A DNA stretch of 64,000 nucleotides from Breviolum minutum Mf 1.05b.01 (GCA_000507305.1 DF239247.1:186001-250000), one strand, 5' to 3'. Shown: positions 1 to 12,905, numbered from the stretch's first letter. Numbers and translations are program-made. The notes: a model not told the origin generated them from the sequence alone.

Positions 1-593
1 AGAAGCTTCCGACAAGATTCACAAGATCCCTCTGTACTTCTCAGACAGAAATATGCAAGCTGCAAGACCAATATTTGAGCCTTCATCTGTGCAAAGGCCT
101 CCATACCAAGTCGCCTCCTCAGCTGCCCAGAAATCAGGTGGGTCGGACATCTAATGTATTTATGATGGTTTGTTTCCCGAGATGTGCAGTACTCGGGGCT
201 GAACACAGTTGCTGGTCGTCTTGCTCTTGCCAACATTTCCTGAAAGGACACAGGGACACAAAGCTCTGAGATTCAAACTTCAACATTATGTAACACAGAT
301 TCGTGCCTTTTCCTCAGAAAAAACACTCCGGTTACTCGCAACTGGAGGCATCCTTGGACAGCAAGTCCCGACCCAGCAGAAGGCAGCTGATGGTAAACTA
401 TTCGCTAGTCTGGATCTTGGTACGTCCTTTCACATCCTATGTTCTCGTTGGTCTAGAATCTAGAAAGCTAGCTTGGATGTGGCAAAAAACGATCCCTTGA
501 TTCAACCAAGAAATACTTCGCTCTGTGACATGCTGTCGTTTCACACACAGCGTCAGAGCAGAAATAGCACCAAATGATACCAAATGAATCAAG

Positions 594-821
594 TCAAATG
601 CCGACAGGTTGCGAAGACCAGACTGTTGTCTGGGTGTGAATTGGAGGTCCAGGTCCATGCAGGTGTTCTTGAGGCGCCAGAGGTGGATTCTCGGAATCAT
701 CACCGTTCACCCCGTTCACCCCGTTCACTGTGTTCACCTGTGCTTGCAAGCAATGTAGCGCAGAATTTAGTAAGAACTTGACGGAACTTTTAATCGTGGT
801 CACCGGATCCACCTGAGACAC
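594..821 (-). CDS. Unidentified coding-like segment with a short VNG repeat
   Basis: The minus strand reads NTVNGVNGVNGDDSENPPLA, produced by a short direct repeat (ccccgttca, near 700-735). The residues are low complexity and could be part of a disordered protein region. I see no family signature. It is reported because it shares the strand of every recognised gene. Confidence 0.2.
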   Translation of the reverse strand: MSQVDPVTTIKSSVKFLLNSALHCLQAQVNTVNGVNGVNGDDSENPPLAPQEHLHGPGPPIHTQTTVWSSQPVGI

Positions 822-1507
822 TCTGGTGACTTGGTAACCTTACCATTTTTTGGTGCAGTCTTAAGATTACATACCACATTGACCAGTTCCAATTTCAATT
901 GAGGCATATTGAGGCCATTTTTCCAAGACTATGCCACATGTGGATTGATTTCTGTACCATTCGCTTTTGTTCACTTATTTGATTTTACTATGTTTATCCA
1001 TTGTGTTTGTGTCTGCATTCCTCTTCATCTCCCACCTCTTGCATCATTCGCTGTCTCGGAGCATCGCTTAGGACGTACCTGCGACCATATTCAGACTTCC
1101 AAGGAGCAATTGATCCCAAGATTTAGCCTGGGACATAGTGCCAATTGAGCAATAAATTCTGAGGACAGTTAGTTCTGAAAAGTGGATAAAATTGGTACTA
1201 GTAGTTCATATGTCAGCAAATATCATCAAAGCTTTTGGCACCTTGCAACTACGGATGCGGCATTCGGCTTGGCAACGCGTCTGGCCTGAATTGCCAGCCA
1301 ACATCGAAGATCAGTGTTGAGCCGTCTGAGAGATTTGGAAAAAGAAACCCATGTCTCTCAGCCTGTTGGCCAAGTGAATTTGAGCCATGCACGTTTTGTC
1401 TGTACCAAGCGAGAGAAAACTTTGATCCAACTGGCGCAGCAAGGATTCGGTCCAACCTGACGAAGAGCGGCATCCACTGCAACAAAAAAAAGAAAAGAAG
1501 AAGGATA

Positions 1508-1921
1508 TCAGAAATGCGAGCATGACAAAATACTGCACAAAACATTCGATACAGCTCCATGGATTCGCTCAGAAACGCTTAAGGGTACATTCTTGAAGTT
1601 CACAGTCAATGGGATTCCGGTTGCCAAGAACAAGTGACAGCCGTTGCCTGAAGGGAGCATCACGATAGTCCCAAATCCAAATGCCTGCAATCTCAACTGC
1701 AAAATGAAGCTCGCAGTATCTTTAGGACCATCATTGTATACCGCGGTAGACTTATGTACACCACACCAATTTGAAGGCATCAATTCATCAATTCGATGTG
1801 CAGAAGGACCTGCTCCTTCTTCCAGAATCATAGATGCATTCCGTTCTTCTTGTCCTGGATACGGATCCACCACCACCTGGCATGTAGGGAAGTCTTGTCG
1901 ACTCACCGAGTCCTGTGTCAC
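1508..1921 (-). CDS. Unidentified 137-residue minus-strand open frame
   Basis: This is the longest open frame in the first 6 kb. The amino-acid mix looks coding (STAVYNDGPKDTASFILQLR, FGFGTIVMLPSGNGCHLFLA) but carries no motif I recognise. A 170-residue plus-strand frame overlaps it, and in this intron-rich DNA neither is secure. The minus strand is preferred because the recognised genes all use it. Confidence 0.3.
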   Translation of the reverse strand: MTQDSVSRQDFPTCQVVVDPYPGQEERNASMILEEGAGPSAHRIDELMPSNWCGVHKSTAVYNDGPKDTASFILQLRLQAFGFGTIVMLPSGNGCHLFLATGIPLTVNFKNVPLSVSERIHGAVSNVLCSILSCSHF

Positions 1922-1999
1922 GTATACACGTGTACTTCATGCATGCCCTGGCCTGTATCCTATTATCATATATTCGTATCTCTACTACATGATTGTGAG

Positions 2000-4200
2000 G
2001 CAGCGAAAGAAGAAGCAGAAACAAGATTGTCTTTCTAAGCCCCTCTCTCTCTGTCTGCTTTTGGAATGGTTTGCCTCAAACTACATAGTGCATATACAGC
2101 AAGTAGATCTTGTGTTTTTAAAGGATGCTGGGAGTGTAAGAGGCAAAGGTGTTTAGTGTTTGTCATCTTTTGTTCAGAAGTTGCAATTTCAAGTGTCAAC
2201 TATCCAAAAAAGGAGGGTGAAACTAATGGAGAATTCTCTCCTTAGCAGATTGACAAGTCTCACGCAAGCAATCTCAATGGTTCAATGTGATATCAAGGGT
2301 TTGACATTCGAGAATCAAGTTCTTTGGAGCTCTAAAACAACATGATTTTGTGTGGCTTTTGTAATTGCTCTTCAACAATCTTCTCCTTTCCCAACACTTG
2401 TGCACTGAGCTTTCAGTGATTGCCATTGCAACTTATGATAGCTTTTCAATCCTGCACCGTGTCATTTCCTTGCTTATCCCAACGGTATTAGTATGGCTGT
2501 ACTTACTTCACGAACCTTGAAACTCGCTTTCCAACCTGACTTTCCTTCTTGGTTTTCCAGCTTTGTCACATTGTCTGGGTCACTGCAAAGCAAGCGTCAA
2601 AGGTCCGTTTGTTGAGTCCAAATGTTCCTTAGTCTGTCCCTTTGGACGTCGTAACCTTTGGCACCTGTTCTCTTTAAATGTGCCCTCCAATCTTCAAAAA
2701 CGCATGGGCAACACGGCACGGAGAAAACATGGCAGCGTGTCCATCATCAGACCACAGGCCAGTGCTTCTGCTGTAATGAGCCCTCCAGGCCTTGAAGAAA
2801 CAGGCTCGTTACTCGTTGAACTTCACGAGAAACACCAAAGCTCTCAGCAAAGCTCCAAGGTCCCAAACTTGGAGATGACGATGTCTGCTATAGCAAGGAG
2901 TTCGTGAATACACCTGGCGACAAAGCGACTTCTGAAAACACAAATTTGCAAGATTCTGCAAGTAATGCTTGTCTTGACCATACACTGGTCATCACGAGCA
3001 TTAAAATCTACAGTCTCTCAGGCAGCCACGATGTGAATCCTAGAAGAGCAACCTTGTGCCTGTCAGGTCAGGGCAAAGTGCGAGAAATAGAATGCAGAAC
3101 GCCCAACTGAAACTATTCTACCAAAGCCTCAGAAAACGAGGTATGTTTTTGGAATCATGAGTTTCTTGCACCCGTCTGAATGTTGAGGCAGCTGTGGCTT
3201 CTGACCTTTCTGGAACTTCGATCTCCTCTAACCTTAGTGGCGAATCGCACTGGTGATGGATATCCAGTAACATGGCCAAAGGAGGGGCTGGGCCATCTAC
3301 ATATTCATCTCCTATAAGATTATATCATTGTACCGAATTCCGACAAACAACCTGCAGCGAATCTTGTCATCTCAAACCTGTCACACCTTACATATCGGCT
3401 CGTGTCACATTGCATCGTGTCATTGGTATCATACAATATCTGTTCAGTCGTGCAGTATCTACACATTTAAAGACATGCTATGGGTCAGGGAGCTTGCGCG
3501 TGAGCCGTTGAGCCTCTGATCCCCTCAGGACATCCCTCAGGACGTGACTGCTTCCTGGAATCTGCTTGACGCCCACAAACCACGACCAGAATGATCGGTG
3601 TTTCCTACCGGAAGTGAACTGCAACACCTTTGACTACGAACCCTCAGTTGCAAGTTGCCATTGCAGTCCATCTTGATCAAGGTCTTGAAGATGTGAAAAA
3701 CGCTCCTGTGCAGACGCGATCCCAAATTTATAGAAGGACATAGATTGGCATAGATGCCTTTTTGAGCAGATGCCTTGTATGTTGAGTACTGAAAGCTAAG
3801 AAAGCAGGCAAGACAAATACCAAATACAGAAATGGGCCTGCCAGTGGACATTTGCACAACTACAGGTCGATCGCAGTCAGGCAAGAAGGCATCATGGAGT
3901 GATGCATCCTGGGTAACTTGGAATCCCTAGCTGCACCAAGGCAACTAGAGCAATGCTGACATGATTCAATGATTCAATGATTCAAATGATTCATGGATGT
4001 GCACAGATATTCTGATATTCTTGTCTTAGATATTCCTGGATGTTGATTCATGACACTGACTTTGGGTAAACTTGTTTCAAACATCTCCAGCTGGACAAGG
4101 CCCGTTCCATCTCTCGCAGGAATCGCAATCGACTCTCACGCTTTGAGAGATTTTGGACAGCCTTCAGAGTATCCTTGGCTTTGTTTCGTCAGCTTCGGGC
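2000..4200. other. No recognisable gene
   Basis: Several short open frames occur on both strands but none shows a conserved motif or chained splice sites. A small direct repeat (gattcaat, three to four copies) lies at about 3963-3995. Minus-strand text IFKTLIKMDCNGNLQLRV near 3650-3700 looks mildly coding and could be an exon of an unrecognised gene. Confidence 0.3.
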
Positions 4201-4220
4201 TCTATCACACTCTCTCAAGT

Positions 4221-5014
4221 TCAACGGGATTCCATACAGATTCTGTTTGGTTCTGTTGAGGACTTGATGTGCTCGTAAACAAAAAAGTCATGTTTTAACG
4301 TGTTCATTCCAGATTCACAGAATCTTGATTGGGTCGTCTTTGACATGATGACTTGCTGCCATTCAACTAGACTTGGAGCTTTTGATGGCTGGCTGTGCTG
4401 CTCGCAAAATGTCAAAGATCTATCTGATCTGTCTGCACTGACGGTGGCCCTGAGTTGGGCACTTGGAATTGAGGCATGATCCTGCAGCGTATTGAGTGAT
4501 CTTGCATCTTTATCACTTCTTAAGTAATCCGTGTTCCTGGTCTTGTTGCTACGGAGTGTTACAACTTCACATGATTTCACTATGCTAAACTAATTAAGGC
4601 ATAAGTATAAGGTGAATACGTTCCTTGACCAAACATGCCAAGATTGCGGAATCCCACTGACTGTGATGTCATTCTCCGGGACTCCATCAGCTGCAAGTTG
4701 GAATTTGGCCTGATCGAATAGCCGAATAGCCACGACCACGTCCATGTGAGCAGTGTCAATTGCGAGTATGCAAATGGGTGGGTGAAGAAAGGCATATTTT
4801 TGGGGGGGACGCGCACATGTGCCCCAGAATTATATGCATGTCCAGTCACAGGCTCTGTATGCATAGTTGTGTGGAACAGCCGTATGTGTTCAAAGCCGGA
4901 TGGTCTTGGAGCAGTGCTATTTCCCTGGGCACGAAGTACTGGTCTGTCGGCCTGAATCACCAACAGAAAGAGCAAATGTGCAAAACTGTGCACATTGCTG
5001 CGACAGTGCCACAA
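4221..5014 (-). CDS. Two adjacent unidentified minus-strand open frames
   Basis: The frames 4221-4580 (119 aa) and 4580-5014 (144 aa) are polar and coding-like in parts (APSLVEWQQVIMSKTTQSRF; HTEPVTGHAYNSGAHVRVPP). They could be exons of one gene on the dominant strand. No domain was recognised, and plus-strand frames overlap the second. Confidence is low because open frames of this size also occur by chance here. Confidence 0.25.
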
Positions 5015-5515
5015 CCTTTAATGATTTTTATCGAATTTTTTGAAACATTTTGAAACCATTTGAGCTGATGGCTGTTGATACCACCAGGCATGGACATCCA
5101 TATCCGTCACCTTGGCCAAGAGTCTTGTTCCTAGTTTCAAGATTTACAAGCACAACACTGAGTGCTGGACAACAGTGACCTGGGGAACTTTCAGCCCGTG
5201 CCTGAAGGCCACTCACATGATTCACCAAAATTGCTCTAACATGTTTCAGTCAAAGGGACACCATGTAAACTGTGGCTAAAAACAAGTATCACCTACGAAC
5301 CCGAAACACTGCTACGTCCTCTACTGTGAAAGCTTTTTGCAACAACTACTTGCTATGAATTCCAACACCCTTTAAACATCTTTAAACTTTGGCCTATCAT
5401 ACTGCAAGAACACCTCGTGATGAGATGATAAATACAGTACAAGAACGTAAAATTCCCATCCACTCTGACCATCTCGGACAAAGTTTTTCAATCAAAGGGT
5501 TCGCAGTAAAGTCGC

Positions 5516-5519
5516 CGCC

Positions 5520-5598
<79 letters not shown>
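5516..5598 (+). repeat. (CAA)n microsatellite
   Basis: An uninterrupted run of about 26 CAA units ends at a CAG. It would encode poly-Thr, poly-Gln or poly-Asn on the plus strand depending on frame. No gene assignment supports translation. Confidence 0.97.
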
Positions 5599-6101
5599 GT
5601 TGGGCAGTTCCGGCAGCCAATAGAAATCGAGTCCGACCTTCTCCGCAAGGAGGCCACTAGCTCAGGTGCAAGAAAATGTGTGTGGACCTGGCCCATGAAG
5701 CATCCACAAGTGACCTCACATCTTTGTCGGGATGCTTGATTTGATGATTTGATCCAATCCTAGCCAGTTTGGCCAAAATGTCAGGCTTCATCTCGCACCT
5801 GGACTCACAGTATGTCCACCAAACATGCTTGGTTTACAAGTCAAACATGTATTCGCATTACGGTTTTGTGTGCACCGGTCTTGATACTTGATAGAACCAT
5901 TCTCTGTCTTCTCACGTGGCTCTTGACGCTAAGATCATCTCACATGCCAAATGTAGTCTGAATCAAATGTGCTGGACTTGAACAATACGGGGACTGCTCA
6001 TACAATCACCAGCAATCGAATCTTATACATCCACGATAGAGTAGTCGGGAGTAGAATATAGACATGTCCAGCTCAGTCAGGGCAGATAGTAGCCACAAAT
6101 C

Positions 6102-6416
6102 GTGCAAACTTTTATCAATACTAATTGGAACACTTCAACAGACTCCAACATGTCAACTTTCACGATGGAAGGCAGTGAGAGTCTAAGATTCAAACACCAG
6201 CTGCAGAAAGTTCAGCAGGAAGCTCTGCGTAATGCGACGCTGCAGGGCATTTCCTCCTGTGAAAGAGTCACCTACGTTGTTCGCACGGTCGAAGAGAAAG
6301 CCCACAAAGTGGCCACCCAAATCACCACAGACTGTTTGGCCACCAACAAGTCGCAGGTACCTCTGGCAAGATTTGGTGAAAGTAGTGCTCAAAAGAAGAA
6401 AGTGCTGAGAACGTAG
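6102..6416 (+). CDS. Unidentified plus-strand open frame, 104 residues
   Basis: This frame reads as a plausible soluble protein (SLRFKHQLQKVQQEALRNAT, RVTYVVRTVEEKAHKVATQI) with a charged helical character and a lysine-rich end. It is on the opposite strand from all recognised genes. It may be a shadow of a minus-strand exon or a short gene of its own. No family was recognised. Confidence 0.25.
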   Translation: MQTFINTNWNTSTDSNMSTFTMEGSESLRFKHQLQKVQQEALRNATLQGISSCERVTYVVRTVEEKAHKVATQITTDCLATNKSQVPLARFGESSAQKKKVLRT

Positions 6417-6601
6417 AGGTACAATAGACATGGACTCTCAAAAAAGCGTGGTGTCCAGGCGCACCAATCCTTGTAGAAATAAATCAGTGTCCGATCCTGA
6501 GCAGCCCACACTTCTTTCAACCAAAGATCAAAAAGTTTGTTCTGAGTTTCTCTGGTGATTCTAAATTCCCTAAGTAGATTCGGTACTTATCTAGATTGCG
6601 C

Positions 6602-7290
6602 TCAAAGATCTTGCATGATTTTAGATACCAATCCTGAGGACAAGTCCGCGTAGGGCGGCTCCATGAGATCCACCAAACGAATTTCTGCAGAAGGGTCCAA
6701 GCGATGCAAGGCAGATGCCAAGGCCTGCCGTCTGTCCAAGTCGCACGACTTGCACCGTGACACAATGTGAACATTGCAAAAGTTCTGGCTCGGCGTTTTC
6801 CACATAGCGCCATGAACTGCGATTAGTTTTCGAATACATCTCTGCAAAACCCTGGAGGCACGGTAACAGAGAATGTGCCAGCTTTTAGGTATTGAGAATT
6901 CCCAAAGTGCACAGATTTGATGCAACCTCTGCAGCCATCGAACGTCCTTCAATACTGCACTTCTGGACACGTAAACACAAAATTTGCCGCTTGGCCGTTC
7001 TGTCTGACTGTCTGCTACAGCTCGCTGCTTCGAGGGAAGATTTTGCCGGCTATGCTAGAAAATCAAACCAGAATCATATGCCTTTTGCTTTATCCTAAAT
7101 TGGTTTCTTGTCCAGGTTCCATGATGCTAGATCATCGGATTCCAGTAGAACCAGCTTTGGTGATGCGGAATCTACAGTTTTTCTTCAGCAATAGCTCAAA
7201 CACAATTTCTCTGCAATCCTCTGCCCACACTGTCTGCCTGAGCTGCTCTGGAATGTCCAGATCCCACAGATGCGTGGCAGATCAGCACTT
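6602..7290 (-). CDS. Unidentified multi-exon gene segment
   Basis: Two coding-like stretches lie close together on the minus strand: DIPEQLRQTVWAEDCREIVF continuing to LLLKKNCRFRITKAGSTGI (about 7130-7275), and SRCKSCDLDRRQALASALHR continuing to LDPSAEIRLVDLMEPPYADL (about 6635-6760). Their regular charged/hydrophobic pattern and lack of stops suggest real exons of one gene. No domain is recognised. Plus-strand frames over the same region look less regular. Confidence 0.4.
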
Positions 7291-8779
7291 TGCGTACCTG
7301 CAGAGATCCAGAAATATGCACAGAGGGACGGGGAGAGAGGAGTCCTTATATAGGCCAAGCAACCTGCCATCAGAATCAGAAGGAGATTTTAGCAAGAACA
7401 GTGCGGTTCAACACACCAGAGAGCATGACAACAGCATCCCAAAAACTTCCGAGTCTATGTTAAGTGTTGAAAATTGCTTGCACGTCTCCCATGAAGAGTC
7501 TGCAACAACTTGCAGATTTGGAACTTCGCGCTTCAGGGCACTCGACTTCCTTGCCTGCATTCCTCCCATGGTGAGTGTCAAATACCGTGCTCTGCCTCTA
7601 CACAACCAATGAAATTGATTGAAATTGCATGCGCCAGTCCTGATCCTGGACGGCTGTGTGGATGAGAGCTCTGTATTGGCGGATCTTCCAGCAAGTGACA
7701 AGCAAGTGAACGACCTAAGAGACTCTTTTCAAGTGCTGCAACTCTCGGTCAGGTGAACCATGCTCATTGCACGAGGGTAAAATGATGCCAAGCGATCTGC
7801 AACTATTTGAAAAGAATGGAGAGAAGACTCCTCCAAAACACAGCACTTTAACACGAACAGAAACACTTGTGCTGCCAAGCAAAGTAGAAGTAGAAGTAAA
7901 TGGAGGAAATTATGCGACTTAGATTTCACGACAAGCAGTGATTCATCATGAAGGAGGGGAAGACAACTATACGCACGCCCGGCAGTGGTTTTTTTTTGTG
8001 ACACATCCTCGGATTCAACAAAAGATGTGTACACATCGTATTGTCTCATCAAGATCACTATCAGCGAATTCGTTTCTGTCGAGTCTAGAGCATTCAAGCG
8101 CAGATTCTTGACTCTGAATTACGCCGTTGTCGTCCAATCTTCAAGGCAAATGACAAGGAAGTTTTCGGCAATCACTTCAATACTCTGACAATTACTGTCG
8201 AAACTCCGAGTGTGGAGGAAAGTTCATTGAACATCGAACCATTACAGGGATTCCTTGGTGAGATGGTAATGATTATGAGTGATTATGTAACCTATACAAG
8301 TAGTTTGACTTTACCACTTGGGGTGTGATGAAAAGATTGAAGGTTCAAAATGGTTCAAGCCTTGCCTGTGTGCCCGTTTCACCGAGCTGCGGACAGTGGC
8401 TAACACTTTGGCTAGGAGTAGCGAGAGTAGAATGAAAACGATCCAAACAAGAACTTCTGAAGCGTAAAGCTGCCTCAGTGAAATCGTACAGTAAACAGCT
8501 CTATGGCTCTATGCTTGTTTTCCGTGCTGAGACCGCGTCTTCCATGCTCGCCATGTCCATAAGTCAAAGATCACCACAAATCCAAATGTAGCACCAACCT
8601 TATGAATGGTGATTTCGTCCGCTGGCCTTGCCTGTGTGCCTGGTGAAAAGATGCTGCGAGCTGAAAATTATCTTCTGGACGGATTTCTTCTGTTTGTCTA
8701 GAGACACCACCACCACCCCCACACTCCAGGACCACCCAGGCCGACCAACACCGAACCAAAAAAGGTCCTGGGCGCGATC

Positions 8780-9075
8780 CGTCTAGGTGCTGCTGCGAGT
8801 GCTGCTGCTGCTCTTGCTGCTTTGCTTGCTGTGGTTGCGATGCGGTTGCTAGCGCTTTTGCTCATCGTGCTGCTGGTGGCACCGCTGTTGTGGGTGATGG
8901 TGGCGCTGGGGGGACTTATGTTCTAGCGCCGGTACTGCTGGTTCTGCTGCTGGTGCTAGTGCTGCTATGGTGCCGGTGGTGGTGCTGCTAGTGCTGCTAG
9001 TGCTGCTAGTGCTGCTAGCGCTGGCATTGGGGCTGATGTGGTTTGTTTTGTGGCTGGTGGTGGCGCTGGTAGCAA
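8780..9075 (+). repeat. Degenerate GCT/GGT-rich trinucleotide region
   Basis: The plus strand is a decayed array of tgctgctggtgct-like units. Within it a short perfect 9-base repeat (gtgctgcta) gives SSTSSTSST-type runs on the minus strand. It is probably a mutated microsatellite rather than coding sequence. Confidence 0.75.
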
Positions 9076-9235
9076 AGGCCAACAAGAGGGCGGCGGGATG
9101 TCCGAAGGAAAATAAATACACTTGCCAGTGTCCTCAAAAAGCTACTGCTTTATGCGCATGCACATGCACCAAATGCATTTGAAGGCTCAAAATGGCTCAA
9201 ACATGTCCCATCTTTGCCCCCGACTACAAGAAGGA

Positions 9236-9770
9236 CGGCAAAGACTCCTCCCAAACCATACCTTGACGCTCCATTTGGCTGGGACGATCTAGCAAACTCG
9301 GCCAAAGAGAGATGAATCATCTCAGCACGGCACCAACCGTAGTCCATCTTGAAAGTGATGCCCTCACCTCCGAGTAGACTCCCCCATCTTATTTCATCTC
9401 TTACTGTACTAGATAGTATTTACTATACTGTGAATACAATACTTGCGTTGAGGCATGTTTGCAAGGCAAACAAGGAACTGTGCATTGTCAAATTGAACAG
9501 GCACAGTATTTCAACATCTCAGCCTCATTTGTCAAGCTCTCGAGTGCTCCACTGCGGGATCCTGTCACAAAGCGCATCAAGCGAAGCCGTTGATGATACA
9601 AAGCATGGAATAAAGACTAACAATTGAAGATGACTCTTGTATACTCTGAGAAACACTAGGTTAAGAATAGCCTGCACTTCCTTCGCCTCTTTGCCATGAC
9701 TGGAGGATGAGAAGCCAAAAGTGGATGCTTTGCTGGCAATGGATTTCGTTGCATTGGCAAATTGAGTCAC
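9236..9770 (-). CDS. Unidentified coding-like exons
   Basis: Minus-strand segments read MTQFANATKSIASKASTFGF (near 9710-9770), STASLDALCDRIPQWSTREL (about 9530-9600) and GWCRAEMIHLSLAEFARSSQ (about 9270-9340). The last is followed by a canonical-looking AAG|GTATGG donor. They could be exons of one gene downstream of the light-harvesting gene. No family was recognised. Confidence 0.3.
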
Positions 9771-10599
9771 ATTGCGTGTCTATCTTGTATGCTTGTGTGT
9801 ATTGTCTTCAAGCACTTTGGGCTCACTTCATGGATGCTTAAAGCCCAACAGTCATGGACTCGCGAAAATTGCAAGTTCACCGAGATATAATATTAGCAGC
9901 ACTGTCTGTATTTCAGATCAAGAGGGATTTGGATGCACTTCTATCTGCACTGTTTGTGGTCTCTTGCTATGTTGACACAAGCACCGCGGCTGCATCAAGG
10001 ACCTCTACACAAACGAGTGCGTGTTTGCGTGCAGTCTGTAGTGGAACCATCAATCTCATTCAGTAGACACTTTTGAAACGCACCACAAAACATCGCCGAC
10101 CGTCTACGGTACCTTTAAAGAGTCTGAAAACCGCCAAACCAAAATGATGTGCTGCTCACCAGAATTATCCACATTCATGTATCACCATGTTCTGTACAAA
10201 AGGTTCGGTCCGAATGGACCCTTCCTGGGCTGAAATCGTCTCTTGATTCAGGTTACTGCATCTATTCCTGGACATGTATTGATGGACACAACATTCCTGA
10301 CAATCTTGGTCTGGAGATATCTACAGTAATGAAAATATCCTCAAAGGGCATACCTCCTTCGCAGGCTGCACACCTTTAAATATGTATGTATGCCCTCAGA
10401 GTCCAAAGATCTGCTCGACTGCATCAAGACCTGCAGAGGAAAGAAAGGGAAGAGACAGGACAGGTTGAGGCAGGTCGGAGTGGGATTACAAACATCTTCA
10501 TTCTCCCAAAAAACAGCAGTCCTTTCAAGCCAAACACTAGCCACAATGCAAGACACATCAATCCTCCAACCCGATCTTCTACCTCCAGCACATGAGGCC

Positions 10600-12642
10600 T
10601 CACATGTAGCTTGCTCTGACTTACTCATCGCACCTGTCTCATTTTCTGCAACGATGATTCCCATAGCGGCAAACATCGCGAAACGGCCATTGTTCAGTTC
10701 GCGATTCCGCCACTCATCATCGTACCTCCAAAATGGAAAATAAACCGCAGAATCAATAGCCCCGTCTGAATGGCAAGCAAACCAAACCCACTGCACAGCA
10801 AAGATAAAGGTGGAAGGTAGCAGGCAGATACTGCAAAAGCCACCCAAGTGACCTACCCACCCTGGGAACTATGGCTTCAACCGCATTTGCGAACGAAAGT
10901 GCAAAATCAAGGACAGGCTTATCAATGGTTGTTTGTGAAATGGCAGTAGTGTTGATGGAAAAATCCTGCAACGATTGGAATGCTTGAAGCACTGTAAAGA
11001 ATGGGAAATTCTCCATATCAACGAGTGCACAATAGTGTCCATCCACAGTACTATAACCGTGCGATGCCTACGAGAAATGGAACATGCTGAATTGCAGAAG
11101 CTCACTCTCCGATCTTCCCTGCAAGGCCGAGCGGATCGCCAAAGTCTCCAGCCTGCAACGGACCAGAAGAGCTCCAGGTTCCGTACCCAAGTAGTGAACG
11201 AAATACATCGGAACACCAAGAACAAAGAGTGAACAAAGTGTGAAAGCTCCAAAGCGGATGGCCTCTTTGTCGGATTTCTGATTCCACTGCTCCAGCTCCA
11301 AGTATCCTCGCACGGTCCATACTCAATACACATGATAACTTATCTTCAAATATAGGGCTCTCTCATCCCAATCTGTCTTATCAATCTGCCTTAATTTCAC
11401 TGATGGAGTAGATGTCCTGATGCAGCAAAAAGGAGGAGGAAGCCAAAAATACCAGTGCCATCTGTCAATGCCTCCATTCCACGTGGAACTTCGTCAAACC
11501 TGATATCACTGCCGCTTAAAATGCCGGGGAAAGTTTGACAACCACTCCAATATGCTCTAAACAATGGTGGAGATACTGTATCAACAAGAAGCAATAGTAC
11601 CAATGGATATGGTTGGACAGAAGGAGGTTCTCGCCATATCTTCTGATAGTGCAAAATATTGCGAGCAGATACAAAGCTTTTTCAAGACAAACACAGCACA
11701 GCAAGGCGACCCTGGGAAGGAAATGAAATGTTGAACAACAGCTCCAAGAGCAGCCATCATGGCCTCACAACAATGGTTTCAGGATTGATGTTTGCATGGG
11801 AAAATATTGAAAATAGCAAGCTTTGCTGCAGAGTCTCAAGCTCCAGTGCTTGCTTAAACTTTTTACCGGTCGAAATCTGGTCGAAGCACCATGCTTGCAC
11901 ATGCCATCTTGAATCTACCAAGCTTAGGGCAACTCGTCCGTGCTTCAATTCCGCCACCCGGAACCTTGCAAAGCTTTAATACATCCCAAGAGCTTTGGTG
12001 GCAGTGCTCTATGTGCTGGAATCAATTTGCATTCAGACGTCATGCAACCATAGAATATAAAATGCGGCAAACGCGAGAAGCAAGCTGAGATTTCAAGAGG
12101 TCGGAGCAGCTCAGAAGGTTTCAGGCTCGCACTTTTTAAACTGCTCTTCGCCTAAGCCAAAGCACATCCAGGATTCCAGCATGGTTCTATGCGCATGGGT
12201 AGCACAGTGTAAATCATTGAGATTTGACATGAAGTGAGTTTACACGCTAGGTCTCCACTGAATACAAAGGAGAGTGCAAATAAATGTTTTCATTTTTTTC
12301 AATTTGGATCAGCTATATAATTCTGGTTGCACCCCCTGAAGATACATACTTAGCTGCAATTTGCTGCCATACTATGTCATAGGTCTTGCGAGCATGAATC
12401 CTCGAAGTTCAGTTAAACCACTGAAGTCCGGGATGGTATCCTAACAGCAAGGAAATATTAATGATGATGACTTAATTTCCTTCAAGCCTGCTGTGAATGG
12501 AATTGTTTAAGAGCAGCTAGGGTGTTCGCTTAAAGTGGGATGCACAGCGTGCAAAGCATATCTCTCTTGTGGACTATGTGCCAGGCTCTTGCAAAGCTTT
12601 GCAGGATCCCAAAAGCCGAGAGGCGGCGTTGCACCAACTGCC
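10600..12642 (-). CDS. Light-harvesting chlorophyll-binding protein (FCP/acpPC-type), multi-exon
   Basis: Thylakoid antenna proteins of this family bind chlorophyll and carotenoids through three membrane helices. Minus-strand exons in order: AVGATPPLGFWDPAKL, the N-terminal PLGFWDP motif (about 12591-12642); EEQFKK (12132-12151); FRVAELKHGRV, helix 1 with the ExxHxR chlorophyll ligand (11931-11964); AMMAALGAVVQHFISFPG (about 11710-11763); FDEVPRGMEALTDGTGIFGF and LLLFAASGHL, helix 2 (about 11412-11499); GYLELEQWNQKSDKEAIRFG (about 11240-11308); YDDEWRNRELNNGRFAMF and AAMGIIVAE, helix 3 with the ExxNGR ligand (about 10640-10725). Both chlorophyll-ligand motifs are intact. The VA|MM junction uses a GC donor. 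The transit peptide was not located; a Pro/Ala-rich coding segment at 12782-12900 may belong to it. The stop was not defined. Other stress-related LHC subfamilies are possible. Confidence 0.85.
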
Positions 12643-12781
12643 CTCAGGTGTTTGCAGGAATGAACCAAGAAGTAGCTCTTATTATATGTATATGAGCAAA
12701 ATGTTCAAGGGTTATATGTAAAGAATCGTAAAGATTTTCATGTGAGGACAAGCTGAAGCAAATCGAATCCGAGTTCGTTGC

Positions 12782-12905
12782 GTTGCCATGTCAAAGCCTG
12801 CGGGCTTTGTTTCCGCTGGCTCCGCGGGTGGAGTTGGATCAGGTGGCGCTGCCGCCTCCGCTGCACTTTCGGCCGGGCTTGCCTTGCGCGTGAGCCCAAT
12901 GAACG
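12782..12905 (-). CDS. Pro/Ala-rich coding-like exon, possibly the N-terminal part of the light-harvesting gene
   Basis: On the minus strand an open frame reads KASPAESAAEAAAPPDPTPP followed by AEPAETKPAGFDMAT. The composition is GC-rich and resembles a disordered linker or transit-peptide region. It lies 140 bases upstream of the first recognised light-harvesting exon on the same strand. A Gly/Ala-rich plus-strand frame (62 aa) covers the same bases and is the probable shadow. No homology was recognised. Confidence 0.35.

Noticed and set aside
5397-5739. Poly-Thr (plus) and poly-Val (minus) frames
   Set aside because: They are products of the CAA microsatellite.
9183-9203. Resemblance to the dinoflagellate spliced leader (caaaatggct on the plus strand)
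   Set aside because: Only about ten bases match the reverse complement of the spliced leader as I remember it, and the rest does not. It is not enough to call a relict leader.
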